A DNA stretch of 64,000 nt, taken from an uncultured Carboxylicivirga sp. (GTDB lineage: Bacteria; Bacteroidota; Bacteroidia; Bacteroidales; Marinilabiliaceae). A program made the position numbers and the translations under genes. A model generated the notes under the pieces. It was given only the letters and a program-made list of their open reading frames with translations, ran no database searches and was not told where the DNA came from. Shown here piece by piece: positions 45,296 to 53,420 of this stretch. The stretch spans positions 1-64,000 of the forward strand of contig CANLLN010000004.1 in assembly GCA_947491945.1 (NCBI GenBank), in the 5' to 3' direction. Numbering within the stretch: position 1 is the first letter of the stretch; every line of letters begins with the position of its first letter.

Positions 45296-45934
45296 ATGAA
45301 TATTGAAGCAACCATAAAAAATAACTTTCCGGTATTGATAGATCCGGCCTTACTGGCTGAGATGGAGCGCTACTGTACAACAAAAACTCTGGAGGCCGGC
45401 TATAATTTTATTGAGATAGGCGATCAGGTGGTGGCCATGCCCTTGCTGCTCGAAGGAGTAATAAAGGTAGTGCGTGAGGATGATGCCGGTAATGAGCTGC
45501 TACTATATTACCTGAATGGCGGTGACACTTGTGCTTCTACCTTGTCGTGCTGTATGGAGCAGGCACGGAGCGAGGTGCGTGCTACCGTGATAGAGCGAGT
45601 AACGGCGCTGATGGTGCCTATCCGATGCCTCGAAGAGTGGATGCGTAAATATGCAGGATGGCGCAGTTTTATCATGCAATCCTATCGCCTTCGTTTTGAA
45701 GAACTCCTGCAAACCATCGATAGTATAGCTTTTAAAAAGATGGATGAGCGGTTGGTGGAATATTTGATTCAGTTATCTGAGGAGCGCAATACCACTACTT
45801 TGCTGGGTACCCATCAGGAGATAGCTGATGATTTGCATACCTCGCGCGAGGTGGTGTCAAGGTTGCTCAAGCAGCTGGAACGCCTGGGTAAGGTACGTTT
45901 GTCGCGCAATAAAATAGAACTGCTTAAGTTGTGA
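45296..45934 (+). CDS. Crp/Fnr-family regulator with Cys cluster
   Basis: 213 residues from the ATG at 45296. The N-terminal cyclic-nucleotide-type sensor barrel contains C79, C85 and C86 (GGDTCASTLSCC); the C-terminal helix-turn-helix is THQEIADDLHTSREVVSRLLKQL (split over about 175-198). The cAMP-binding RxSxxGE motif is not evident. It lies 122 bases upstream of the CoA-disulfide reductase/rhodanese genes, and a Crp-type inverted repeat sits in that gap. It probably controls those genes; the Cys cluster as a redox or persulfide sensor is inference. Confidence 0.9.
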   Translation: MNIEATIKNNFPVLIDPALLAEMERYCTTKTLEAGYNFIEIGDQVVAMPLLLEGVIKVVREDDAGNELLLYYLNGGDTCASTLSCCMEQARSEVRATVIERVTALMVPIRCLEEWMRKYAGWRSFIMQSYRLRFEELLQTIDSIAFKKMDERLVEYLIQLSEERNTTTLLGTHQEIADDLHTSREVVSRLLKQLERLGKVRLSRNKIELLKL

Positions 45935-45967
45935 TTTAACCCCTTGCCTGTGTTCTGTGCGGAGCTA

Positions 45968-45983
45968 TGTGACAATAGGCACA
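45968..45983. promoter_or_regulatory. Crp/Fnr-type operator upstream of the CoA-disulfide reductase gene
   Basis: TGTGACAATAGGCACA is an inverted repeat TGTGxC-N4-GxCACA. Its centre is about 43 nt before the expected transcription start, matching the class II activation position of Crp-type regulators. Confidence 0.6.
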
Positions 45984-46004
45984 AAACAGTTTTTTTGATG
46001 ACAT

Positions 46005-46012
46005 TAGTTTTG
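46005..46012 (+). promoter_or_regulatory. -7 element of the CoA-disulfide reductase/rhodanese operon
   Basis: TAGTTTTG matches TAnnTTTG exactly, 44 nt before the ATG at 46057. No good -33 TTTG is visible at the usual spacing, which is typical of activator-dependent promoters and agrees with the operator found upstream. Confidence 0.6.
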
Positions 46013-46056
46013 CCCCTGTTAATAACAGGAAACAAAAAACTTAAATAGTCATCAAA

Positions 46057-48057
46057 ATGGAAAAAATTGTAATTATCGGAGGGGTAGCTGCCGGTGCCAC
46101 TGCGGCAGCAAAAGCAAGGCGTTTATCGCCTGATGCACAAATTACTATGCTGGAGGCCGGTCCCGATGTTTCATTTGCCAACTGTGGATTACCTTATTAT
46201 ATAGCCGGAGATATAAAAAATCGCTCCAGCCTCATTCTGCAAAGTCCTGAAAGTTTTAAGGAACAATACAACGTGGATGTGTATGTCCACACATTGGTTA
46301 CTGCCATCGACAAAGAGGGGCACATGGTGTACACCCAGGACACGCGTGATGGAAGCAAAAAGCGATATGAATATACCAAGCTGATTCTGGCGCAGGGCGG
46401 ACGCCCCATACAGCCTGACCTGCCGGGCGCGGGTCTTGATCATGTTTTCAGTCTGTGGACCCTTGGTGATATGGATCGGATTGATCATCACCTGAAGCAT
46501 GAAGCACCTAAAACAGCAGTGGTTGTGGGAGGTGGCTTTATTGGCCTTGAAATGGTGGAAGCATTGGTGAAGCGCGGCCTGAAAGTGCATGTGGTGGAAA
46601 AGATGCCACACGTTATGTCGCTGATGGATGCCGAAACTGCTGGTTTTATCACCCGCGAATTAAAAGAATATGGTGTGGGGGTACATACAGAAACCGGTGT
46701 GATTAAGATTAACGATAGTTCTGTTGAGCTGGATAACGGGAATAGCCTCGAGGCCGATATGGTGCTGCTGTCCATCGGTGTGCGTCCTACCTTGCAGCTA
46801 GCCATCGATGCCGGTCTGGAGATTGGTGAAGCGGGCGGTTTGTTGGTTGATGAGTATCTACAAACATCGGATGCCGATATTTACGCTGCAGGAGATATGG
46901 TGGAGATTGAGCACCGTGTGAGTGGCCGGAAAGTACGTATCCCCTTGGCCGGGCCAGCCAACCGGCAGGGACGTATTGCTGCTGAAAATGCACTGGGTGG
47001 CCAACATGCCTATAAAGGATCCATTGGCACCTCGGTGGTGCGTGTGTTTGAGGCGGTAGCAGGTATTACCGGTATGTCGCTGAAGCAGGCCAGAGCCGCC
47101 GGTATTGACGCCGATGCAGTGGTGGTGCATAAGGAACATCATACGGCTTATTATCCGGGTGCTGAAACCGTTAGTGTGATGATGATTTATGATCGTCAGA
47201 CAGGTGTGGTGCTGGGTGGACAGACAGCCGGTTATAAGGGAGCCGACAAGCGTTTGGATGTGCTGGCAACAGCGGCAGCGGCTAAAATTAAGGTGAGTGA
47301 AATTGCCGATATGGATTTTGCCTATTCGCCGCCCATCGGTACGGCCAACGATGCTATGAACATGGCGGCTTATGCAGCTGAAAATAAGATGTCGGGCTAC
47401 AGTCCTAGTCTGCTGGCTTCGGAGCTTGATGATTTTGTATTGGATAAACCGCTGGTAGTGCTGGATGTGCGCGATGTATTCTCGTTTCAGAAAAGTAACC
47501 TGAAGGGGGCGCACCACCTGCCATTGGAAATGCTGTCGAAGCACCTGCATGCCATTCCCAAAGAGGCAAGCATACTGGTCTATGATGAGCTGGGTAAAAA
47601 AGGTCATCAGGCCTTGCGTACCTTGAAAGGTGCCGGTTTTGATGCGGTCTATAATATATCAGGGGGACATACCTCTTTGCAGCGTTATGCCATGGCTGTT
47701 GGCTTTAAAAATATTGAAGTAAGTATCTTGCCTCTGGAAGCTAAGAGTCTTGAGGTAGGAGCGGAAGCCTTGGAGCAGGAAAGTAATCAGGGTATAGATC
47801 GCGATGAGACTGCACGCCTAGTGGTGGATGTGCGCACACCCGGTGAGTTTATAACGGGTGCTTTCCCTGATGCCGTGAATATTCCGCTGGATGATATTAT
47901 GGCCGGTAAAGGTGATTTGGGATCTACCGATCGTGAAATAATTGTGTATTGTGCTTCAGGTGCCCGCTCGGCGTATGCAATGCAGGTGCTGCAACAGCGG
48001 GGTTATACCAATGTTAGAAACGGGGGTGGTATTGCGGCCATGATGTCTCATGCTTAA
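46057..48057 (+). CDS. CoA-disulfide reductase with two C-terminal rhodanese domains
   Basis: 666 residues. A FAD/NAD(P) disulfide-reductase core (1-445) has the FAD P-loop IIGGVAAGATAA, the single redox Cys C43 in SFANCGLPYY, and a second nucleotide loop VVVGGGFIGLE. Two rhodanese domains follow: the first (about 455-550) reads VYDELGKKG with D510 where the catalytic Cys should be, so it is probably inactive; the second (about 585-666) has VYCASGARS with C632 and looks active. Enzymes of this type reduce CoA-disulfide, CoA-persulfide or polysulfide. Downstream of a Crp-type operator and upstream of another rhodanese. Confidence 0.94.
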   Translation: MEKIVIIGGVAAGATAAAKARRLSPDAQITMLEAGPDVSFANCGLPYYIAGDIKNRSSLILQSPESFKEQYNVDVYVHTLVTAIDKEGHMVYTQDTRDGSKKRYEYTKLILAQGGRPIQPDLPGAGLDHVFSLWTLGDMDRIDHHLKHEAPKTAVVVGGGFIGLEMVEALVKRGLKVHVVEKMPHVMSLMDAETAGFITRELKEYGVGVHTETGVIKINDSSVELDNGNSLEADMVLLSIGVRPTLQLAIDAGLEIGEAGGLLVDEYLQTSDADIYAAGDMVEIEHRVSGRKVRIPLAGPANRQGRIAAENALGGQHAYKGSIGTSVVRVFEAVAGITGMSLKQARAAGIDADAVVVHKEHHTAYYPGAETVSVMMIYDRQTGVVLGGQTAGYKGADKRLDVLATAAAAKIKVSEIADMDFAYSPPIGTANDAMNMAAYAAENKMSGYSPSLLASELDDFVLDKPLVVLDVRDVFSFQKSNLKGAHHLPLEMLSKHLHAIPKEASILVYDELGKKGHQALRTLKGAGFDAVYNISGGHTSLQRYAMAVGFKNIEVSILPLEAKSLEVGAEALEQESNQGIDRDETARLVVDVRTPGEFITGAFPDAVNIPLDDIMAGKGDLGSTDREIIVYCASGARSAYAMQVLQQRGYTNVRNGGGIAAMMSHA

Positions 48058-48088
48058 TGGATTATTAACGTAACTGTAAAAGGGAATT

Positions 48089-48406
48089 ATGGGCTTATTT
48101 GATTTTTTATTCGGGAAAAGGAAGGAAGCTGTGCTTGATGCCATTGAGCGGGGGGGCAGAATTATTGATGTGCGCACGCCGCAGGAGTTTAACTATGGAA
48201 GTGTCGATGGGTCGATGAATATTCCCCTTGAGCGCTTGAGTGATGCTGCCATCAAAAAGCTGAAAAAGCTTAATGCACCCCTTGTGGTATGCTGTGCATC
48301 GGGTATGCGCAGTGCCTCGGCCAAAGGTGCCTTGCTGCAAAAGGGTATTGCGGAAGTGCACAATGCCGGCAGCTGGCATAAGCTCAACCGCTGGCTGAGT
48401 AGCTAA
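48089..48406 (+). CDS. Single-domain rhodanese-like sulfurtransferase
   Basis: 105 residues. It carries IIDVRTPQEF, IPLERL and the catalytic loop CCASGMRS with C69 as the persulfide-forming Cys. Size and motif match small single-domain rhodaneses that shuttle sulfane sulfur in the cytoplasm. It follows the CoA-disulfide reductase after 31 bases and ends with a strong terminator, so the two form one operon. Confidence 0.94.
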   Translation: MGLFDFLFGKRKEAVLDAIERGGRIIDVRTPQEFNYGSVDGSMNIPLERLSDAAIKKLKKLNAPLVVCCASGMRSASAKGALLQKGIAEVHNAGSWHKLNRWLSS

Positions 48407-48427
48407 AGCGTTTGTTGAATAAATTCA

Positions 48428-48469
48428 AAAAGGGCTTGTTTCAACCTTAAATTTGAGACAAGCCCTTTT
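48428..48469. terminator. Bidirectional terminator after the rhodanese operon
   Basis: A 12-bp perfect stem, AAAAGGGCTTGT (48428-48439) and ACAAGCCCTTTT (48458-48469), extended by partial pairing towards the loop. It lies between convergent genes. Confidence 0.85.
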
Positions 48470-48492
48470 AAGCTTATGTTATTTTGATTTAT

Positions 48493-50124
48493 CTATAATC
48501 CGCAAACGGCAGGGCCCTGCTCAAACACTATGTCACGGGGTATGCCGGCAGCTGCTATGCGATCCAGATCAGCTTGCAAAGCGGGACGGATAGTACCCAT
48601 TTCTGACAGCATTTTTTTAGCTTTATCGTAGTTGCCATTGCCCTGCATCACTAATATCTCGGCTGATAGTTTGTTCATGGCTTCCGTCATCTTATCGAAA
48701 TTAACGGAGTAGTAGCCTGTGGCTTTATCATAGCTAAAAGCCTCTTGCTCCTTAAAATAGTTGAAGCGCATCATATTGGCTTTGCCATGTGCACTGGCAG
48801 CACCAAAGCGCACCGAGCGAAAGATACCGGCCATAAAGGTTACATAGTTATCCATCAAATCTTTGTTGGGCAGCTCGCCCATCTCGGCCAGTTTCGTCAC
48901 CATATAAAGGCCCAGAATATCGGCTTTTGCTTCTTCTATCGATGAGGCGGTTTCCTTCATTGCTTCACGCACGCTTTGCTTACCATCCAGAGTCATCTTA
49001 ATGCCCAGCCCGTGCGCCACCTCATGAAACATGGTGTTTTCAAAAAAGGCATCAAACTTAACATGCTTCTGCTGTTCCGGTGCAATCACCACCTTGCTGA
49101 TGGGTACCAGTATATGGTCGAATTTAGCCTGCATGGAGTTTTTTAATTGTAGCTTTCGGCTTCCTTTTTCGATATGTACCTGCGGATCGTTGGGCAGGTT
49201 AATGGCAATGGTTTTACTGCCCGAATTGCAGTCGCCGGCATAATAAAGGGCGTCATAAGCACCCAAATCACTATCGGTGCCCGGTACTTCTTTCTTGTAT
49301 TCCGCATCTACTGGCAGCGATTCCTGAAGCTGTGGCAACAGTGCGGCAAAGCGTGTTAGCTTATCCGACCATTCCTTATCCTTAATCAGTATGTAAGCTT
49401 CAAAGGCGGCTTTGCTGCCATACAACGCATCTTCGTAGGTTTCAATGGGACCTACAACAAAGTCAATGGTATTTGATTTCATGTCCATCCAGGCCATATC
49501 GCTGGGTTGATATTCGTTGTTTAACAAGGCATCGGCGCGCAGGCTCAGATATTTCTTCAAGCCTTGGTCTTCTGCCAGGGCAGCTGCTTTTCGTAATAAA
49601 TCAGCAACCTGCTTGAGTTCTTTTTTATAGGCTTCGCTGTAAGGTACTACTTCCAGTTCACCCGATTCATCGCGCTTAATAATTGTGTATAAATCCGATT
49701 TATTAGGGTGCTCAAAGGCTTCGAATTCTTCCTTGGTCATGTTTTCCGGATAAAACTGAGCACCTTCGGGTTTCTCACCAATACCTTCAACAAAGGATTT
49801 GTTATTGTTTAGTCGCTCCCAAGGGCCGTAGTTGATTAGCATAAACTTCTTCAGGTATTCGTCCTGTGTGTTGTTCAGCAGCTGCTGTTTGTTACCCCAT
49901 GTTTGTTGCCAGAACAAATCGTCCATTATTTGTGCTGCCTCAAAGAGCAATGGCAGCATCTGCTTCTCCTTTTCACTTAATACCGATAGATCAGTAGTTA
50001 GTTTAAAGGGGATAAATTCTTCTACTTTTTCCCGGATGTTGGGGTCTTTACTCGTGTAGGTGGTCTTTGGCTGGCAGGCTATGAGTCCTGAAAGTACCAA
50101 CAAGGGTAAGAATAACTTTTTCAT
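48493..50124 (-). CDS. M49-like metallopeptidase lipoprotein
   Basis: 543 residues with a signal peptide ending LIAC (Cys at 17), so a lipoprotein. The zinc site reads HEVAHG (H367, E368, H371) with a downstream IEEAKAD (E397/E398) as third ligand. The arrangement, and the surrounding helices, resemble dipeptidyl-peptidase III (M49), but M49 proper has HExxxH; here the spacing is the shorter HExxH. It is therefore a related or divergent group, as seen in other Bacteroidota. Probably removes peptides in the envelope. Monocistronic. Confidence 0.82.
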   Translation of the reverse strand: MKKLFLPLLVLSGLIACQPKTTYTSKDPNIREKVEEFIPFKLTTDLSVLSEKEKQMLPLLFEAAQIMDDLFWQQTWGNKQQLLNNTQDEYLKKFMLINYGPWERLNNNKSFVEGIGEKPEGAQFYPENMTKEEFEAFEHPNKSDLYTIIKRDESGELEVVPYSEAYKKELKQVADLLRKAAALAEDQGLKKYLSLRADALLNNEYQPSDMAWMDMKSNTIDFVVGPIETYEDALYGSKAAFEAYILIKDKEWSDKLTRFAALLPQLQESLPVDAEYKKEVPGTDSDLGAYDALYYAGDCNSGSKTIAINLPNDPQVHIEKGSRKLQLKNSMQAKFDHILVPISKVVIAPEQQKHVKFDAFFENTMFHEVAHGLGIKMTLDGKQSVREAMKETASSIEEAKADILGLYMVTKLAEMGELPNKDLMDNYVTFMAGIFRSVRFGAASAHGKANMMRFNYFKEQEAFSYDKATGYYSVNFDKMTEAMNKLSAEILVMQGNGNYDKAKKMLSEMGTIRPALQADLDRIAAAGIPRDIVFEQGPAVCGL

Positions 50125-50285
50125 AGTACCTTAATTTGAATGATGTTTTAATTGATAGAAAATACAAATATAGTAATCGTTCAAATTAGGATAGTGTAGA
50201 ATTGTTTTTATTAACAGTTTGGTTTTATTATTATTACATTCTCAAAGGCTATAGTCGCTAATGATGGTGTAATATTTAATACGTT

Positions 50286-52541
50286 ATGGATACAATAAAA
50301 TTTAGCATTGCAATTAACTTGTTTATTATCGCTTGCTTAGGAAGCACTGCTCAGGTATCTAACTCGTCATTACTTCATCATACCGTTGATGATACGATAC
50401 AACATACTGTTGATGTGCCTTTTATTCCTGTTTTAAAGAGCTTAGGAGCCGATGAACAGCCCCATACGCTTTCATCACCCAATGGGATGGTACTGCTAAG
50501 AATTAATATTGCTAAAGATCAAATTCAGTATGAGGCTGATTTTGGAGCATCCCCCCTGATACAGCCTTCCGTTTTGGATCTTACTATGGGTAGCATGGGT
50601 AGCCTGGCAAGTGGCCTGATCCTCAAAGAGGTGCAGCGTCATTCGGTTGATGAGGTATTGTCGCTTCCCATAGGTGAAAAAAGCAGCTACCGCAAATATT
50701 ATAACGAGGCCATTTTTTCCCTGACAAATAGTAAAGGTGTTTCTTTTGAACTGGTGTTCAGGGCTTTTAACGAGGGGCTGGCTTTTCGTTATATTTTCCC
50801 CGAGAGTGAGTCGCTCTCATCTTTATCGATTAGTGCAGAGGCAACGCAGTTTAACTTTGCCCGGCATTTTACTGCCTATGTGGAGCCTTATAACGAACGA
50901 TTTTTCACAAAGGCCTCTACTTTAAGTGGCTTTTCACGCACCTTGATACCCTTGACTTTGATTAGTGATGAAGTGAGTGTGAGCATCAATGAGTCGGACA
51001 ATGATAATTATACGCGCATCGGCCTTAGAGGACACGGTAATAATCGCCTTCAGTCTTTTTTCCTCAGCAGTAGTAAAAAACACACTCTGCCTTTTGATTG
51101 CCCCTGGCGTTATCTGGTCATTGCCAGCACACCTGAAGATTTATTTCAGAATAAGGAAATGCTGTATGGCTTATCGCCCGATGATGCAGATGGCCAGAGT
51201 TGGGATTGGGTGAAGCCCGGTAAGGTGTTTCGCAGTTGGGAGTTAACTACGGAGGGGGGCATTGCTTCCATCGATTTTTGTAAGGAGATGAATATGCAAT
51301 ACATGATGTTTGATGCCGGGTGGTATGGCTTGGGATATGGTGAGTCTAAGGAGAAAGATCCGCGCTCTAATCCGCTGGATGTGATTGATGCCATTGATAT
51401 GGAGGCTGTGTGCAGCTATGCGGATCGCCAGGGTATTGGCGTTATTCTATACATTAATAAGGTGGGTTGGAATCATTATAATAATCAGACGATGTTTGAT
51501 CTCTACGAGAGTTGGGGCGTCAAGGGGCTGAAGCTGGGTTTTATGGATGGTTACTCAGCCACCGGCACACAGCAGGTATATGATATTACCAAAGAAGCTG
51601 CCCGCCGCAAAATGGTGGTTAATGTGCACGATGAGTTCAGGTTTACTGGTGCTACTTTTCAATATCCTAACTTGCTAACGGTAGAGGGAATACGGGGTAA
51701 TGAGTGGACGGCTAATACCGGTGATCATACCACCCTGTTGCCGTTTACCCGTTTTTTAGCAGGGGCAGCCGATTATACGATATGTTACAAAGGAAACGAT
51801 CCGAATTATAATCGACCCAAAGTGCTGGGTACCACACGGGGGCATCAGCTGGCGTTAAGTGTAATGTATTACAGTCCCTTACAGCACCTTTTTTGGTATG
51901 CCGTGCCCGGTATTTATCATGTACCCGTAGAGGTCGAGTTTTTTAAGGAGGTGCCTGTGGTGTGGGATGATTTTAAGGTGCCTGCGGCACGCATGGGTGA
52001 TTTTGTATCGATGGCACGCCGAAAAGGAGACACCTGGTACCTGGGAACCATTGCTGATAATAGTGCTCGGAATGTAAGCGTACCGCTTAACTTTTTAGAT
52101 GCCGGCAAAGCATATGATGTTACCATTTACCGCGATGCGATGGGAGGAACTATTGTCAAGGAGCAAACCAGTTTGGATGAGCTTTTGGGCAGCAACCGGC
52201 TGACGGGTGAGGGACTTCAAATGGCATTGACTGCCAGTGGCGGTCAGGTGTGTATTTTTAAGCCCGCAACTACCAGTAATATTATAAAAAATAAAGCCGA
52301 CTTCAGTTTTAAAGCTGTACCAAATCCAAGCAATGGAGTTATCCGCGTGATGTCTAAAGATATGGTGCATCAGGCAAGTATTACCGTATTGTCGCTGGAC
52401 GGACGTAAGGTATATGAAAATAATAATGTGCTGCCAGGGAATGACAGTATGATTGATCTGTCGGCGAAGCCCGCAGGTTATTACCTGGTGATGATCAATG
52501 CTAACGGACGGATTGAAACCCATAAGATACTGAAGAAATAG
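50286..52541 (+). CDS. GH97 glycoside hydrolase with T9SS sorting domain
   Basis: 751 residues. A signal peptide (1-22) precedes the GH97 N-terminal beta-sandwich, a (beta/alpha)8 barrel and a C-terminal beta domain. Barrel motifs are WRYLVIAST, MFDAGWYG, LKLGFMDGYS with D421, NVHDEF and LLTVEGIRGNEW with E467 and E473. Asp at 421 matches the nucleophile of retaining GH97 enzymes rather than the Gly of inverting SusB-type ones, so alpha-galactosidase-like or related retaining activity is likely. Residues from about 680 (VPNPSNG to the KILKK end) form a type A T9SS sorting domain: secreted or surface-attached. Confidence 0.92.
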   Translation: MDTIKFSIAINLFIIACLGSTAQVSNSSLLHHTVDDTIQHTVDVPFIPVLKSLGADEQPHTLSSPNGMVLLRINIAKDQIQYEADFGASPLIQPSVLDLTMGSMGSLASGLILKEVQRHSVDEVLSLPIGEKSSYRKYYNEAIFSLTNSKGVSFELVFRAFNEGLAFRYIFPESESLSSLSISAEATQFNFARHFTAYVEPYNERFFTKASTLSGFSRTLIPLTLISDEVSVSINESDNDNYTRIGLRGHGNNRLQSFFLSSSKKHTLPFDCPWRYLVIASTPEDLFQNKEMLYGLSPDDADGQSWDWVKPGKVFRSWELTTEGGIASIDFCKEMNMQYMMFDAGWYGLGYGESKEKDPRSNPLDVIDAIDMEAVCSYADRQGIGVILYINKVGWNHYNNQTMFDLYESWGVKGLKLGFMDGYSATGTQQVYDITKEAARRKMVVNVHDEFRFTGATFQYPNLLTVEGIRGNEWTANTGDHTTLLPFTRFLAGAADYTICYKGNDPNYNRPKVLGTTRGHQLALSVMYYSPLQHLFWYAVPGIYHVPVEVEFFKEVPVVWDDFKVPAARMGDFVSMARRKGDTWYLGTIADNSARNVSVPLNFLDAGKAYDVTIYRDAMGGTIVKEQTSLDELLGSNRLTGEGLQMALTASGGQVCIFKPATTSNIIKNKADFSFKAVPNPSNGVIRVMSKDMVHQASITVLSLDGRKVYENNNVLPGNDSMIDLSAKPAGYYLVMINANGRIETHKILKK

Positions 52542-52720
52542 AAGGTAGGCGGTGCACCATCTTCTGGGGTAAATGCATTTAAAATTTGATAGAGTACTCC
52601 GCCTATTAGTACCATCTAAAATTCAGAAGGGTTGGGGGCATTGCACTTCCCCTTTCGATGGAGTAGTGCCCCATAGTGGTTAAAAGGTGAAGTTATTATT
52701 GTGTCTCAGGTCGTCAGCAT

Positions 52721-53419
52721 CTATTGTTTAGTGGCCCGCAGCATTTCTCGTTTGCCTTTGGGGCCGGGCAGGCGCTCCATCGTAAAACCAATGCTTTGCA
52801 TAGTACGTCGTATCACGCCTTTGGCACAGTAGGTAGTGAGTATGCCGCCTGGGTTTAGTGCGTCATACAGTTGTTGAAAAATGGCTTCGCTCCACATCTC
52901 GGGTTGTTTCTCAGGTGCAAAGGCATCAAAATATATCAGGTCGTATTTTCTACACAGCTGAATGGTGGTTAAATCGGCTTCATCTTTCAGTAGGCTGAAT
53001 TGTGGCTTTAGCTGCCCTACTGCATTCCAGGGAAGCTCATGAAGCTTTGTGAGTATTTGCTGCTCGCCTGCTTCTCTGGCAAAATTTAGTTGGGTAGCAG
53101 CAGTTGTACTGATTGGATATTTTTCCAGCGCATGATAAAAGATTTTTTTTTCACCCTGATGCAGAGCTGTAAGAAAGGCATTGAGTCCGGTTCCCAGGCC
53201 AATTTCCAAAATGCTAATATCTGTTTTTTTACAATGGAGCAAAGCAGGCTCAATAAATACGTGCATCGACTCATTGTAAGCGCCATTCACCGAGTGATAA
53301 TGCTCATCAAGCTCAGGCACAAACAAGGTGTGTGAGCCATCTGCCGATACTTTTATTTCTACCTGTCGTGTTTTATCTTTTAGCCAGTTGTTATTCATTG
53401 TTCTTTGCGTTGTATCCAT
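52721..53419 (-). CDS. mnmD: tRNA 5-methylaminomethyl-2-thiouridine methyltransferase MnmD
   Basis: About 232 residues from the ATG at 53419, one base after the MATE stop; MNNNWL at 53398 is an alternative. The SAM site is EIGLGTGLNAF and the catalytic region FDAFAPEKQPEMWS, both typical of the DUF752/MnmC N-terminal-type methyltransferase. It acts in the last step of mnm5s2U34 synthesis in tRNA. The MnmC oxidase half is absent, which is common in this phylum. Co-transcribed with the MATE pump. Confidence 0.92.
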   Translation of the reverse strand: MDTTQRTMNNNWLKDKTRQVEIKVSADGSHTLFVPELDEHYHSVNGAYNESMHVFIEPALLHCKKTDISILEIGLGTGLNAFLTALHQGEKKIFYHALEKYPISTTAATQLNFAREAGEQQILTKLHELPWNAVGQLKPQFSLLKDEADLTTIQLCRKYDLIYFDAFAPEKQPEMWSEAIFQQLYDALNPGGILTTYCAKGVIRRTMQSIGFTMERLPGPKGKREMLRATKQ

Positions 53420-53420
53420 T

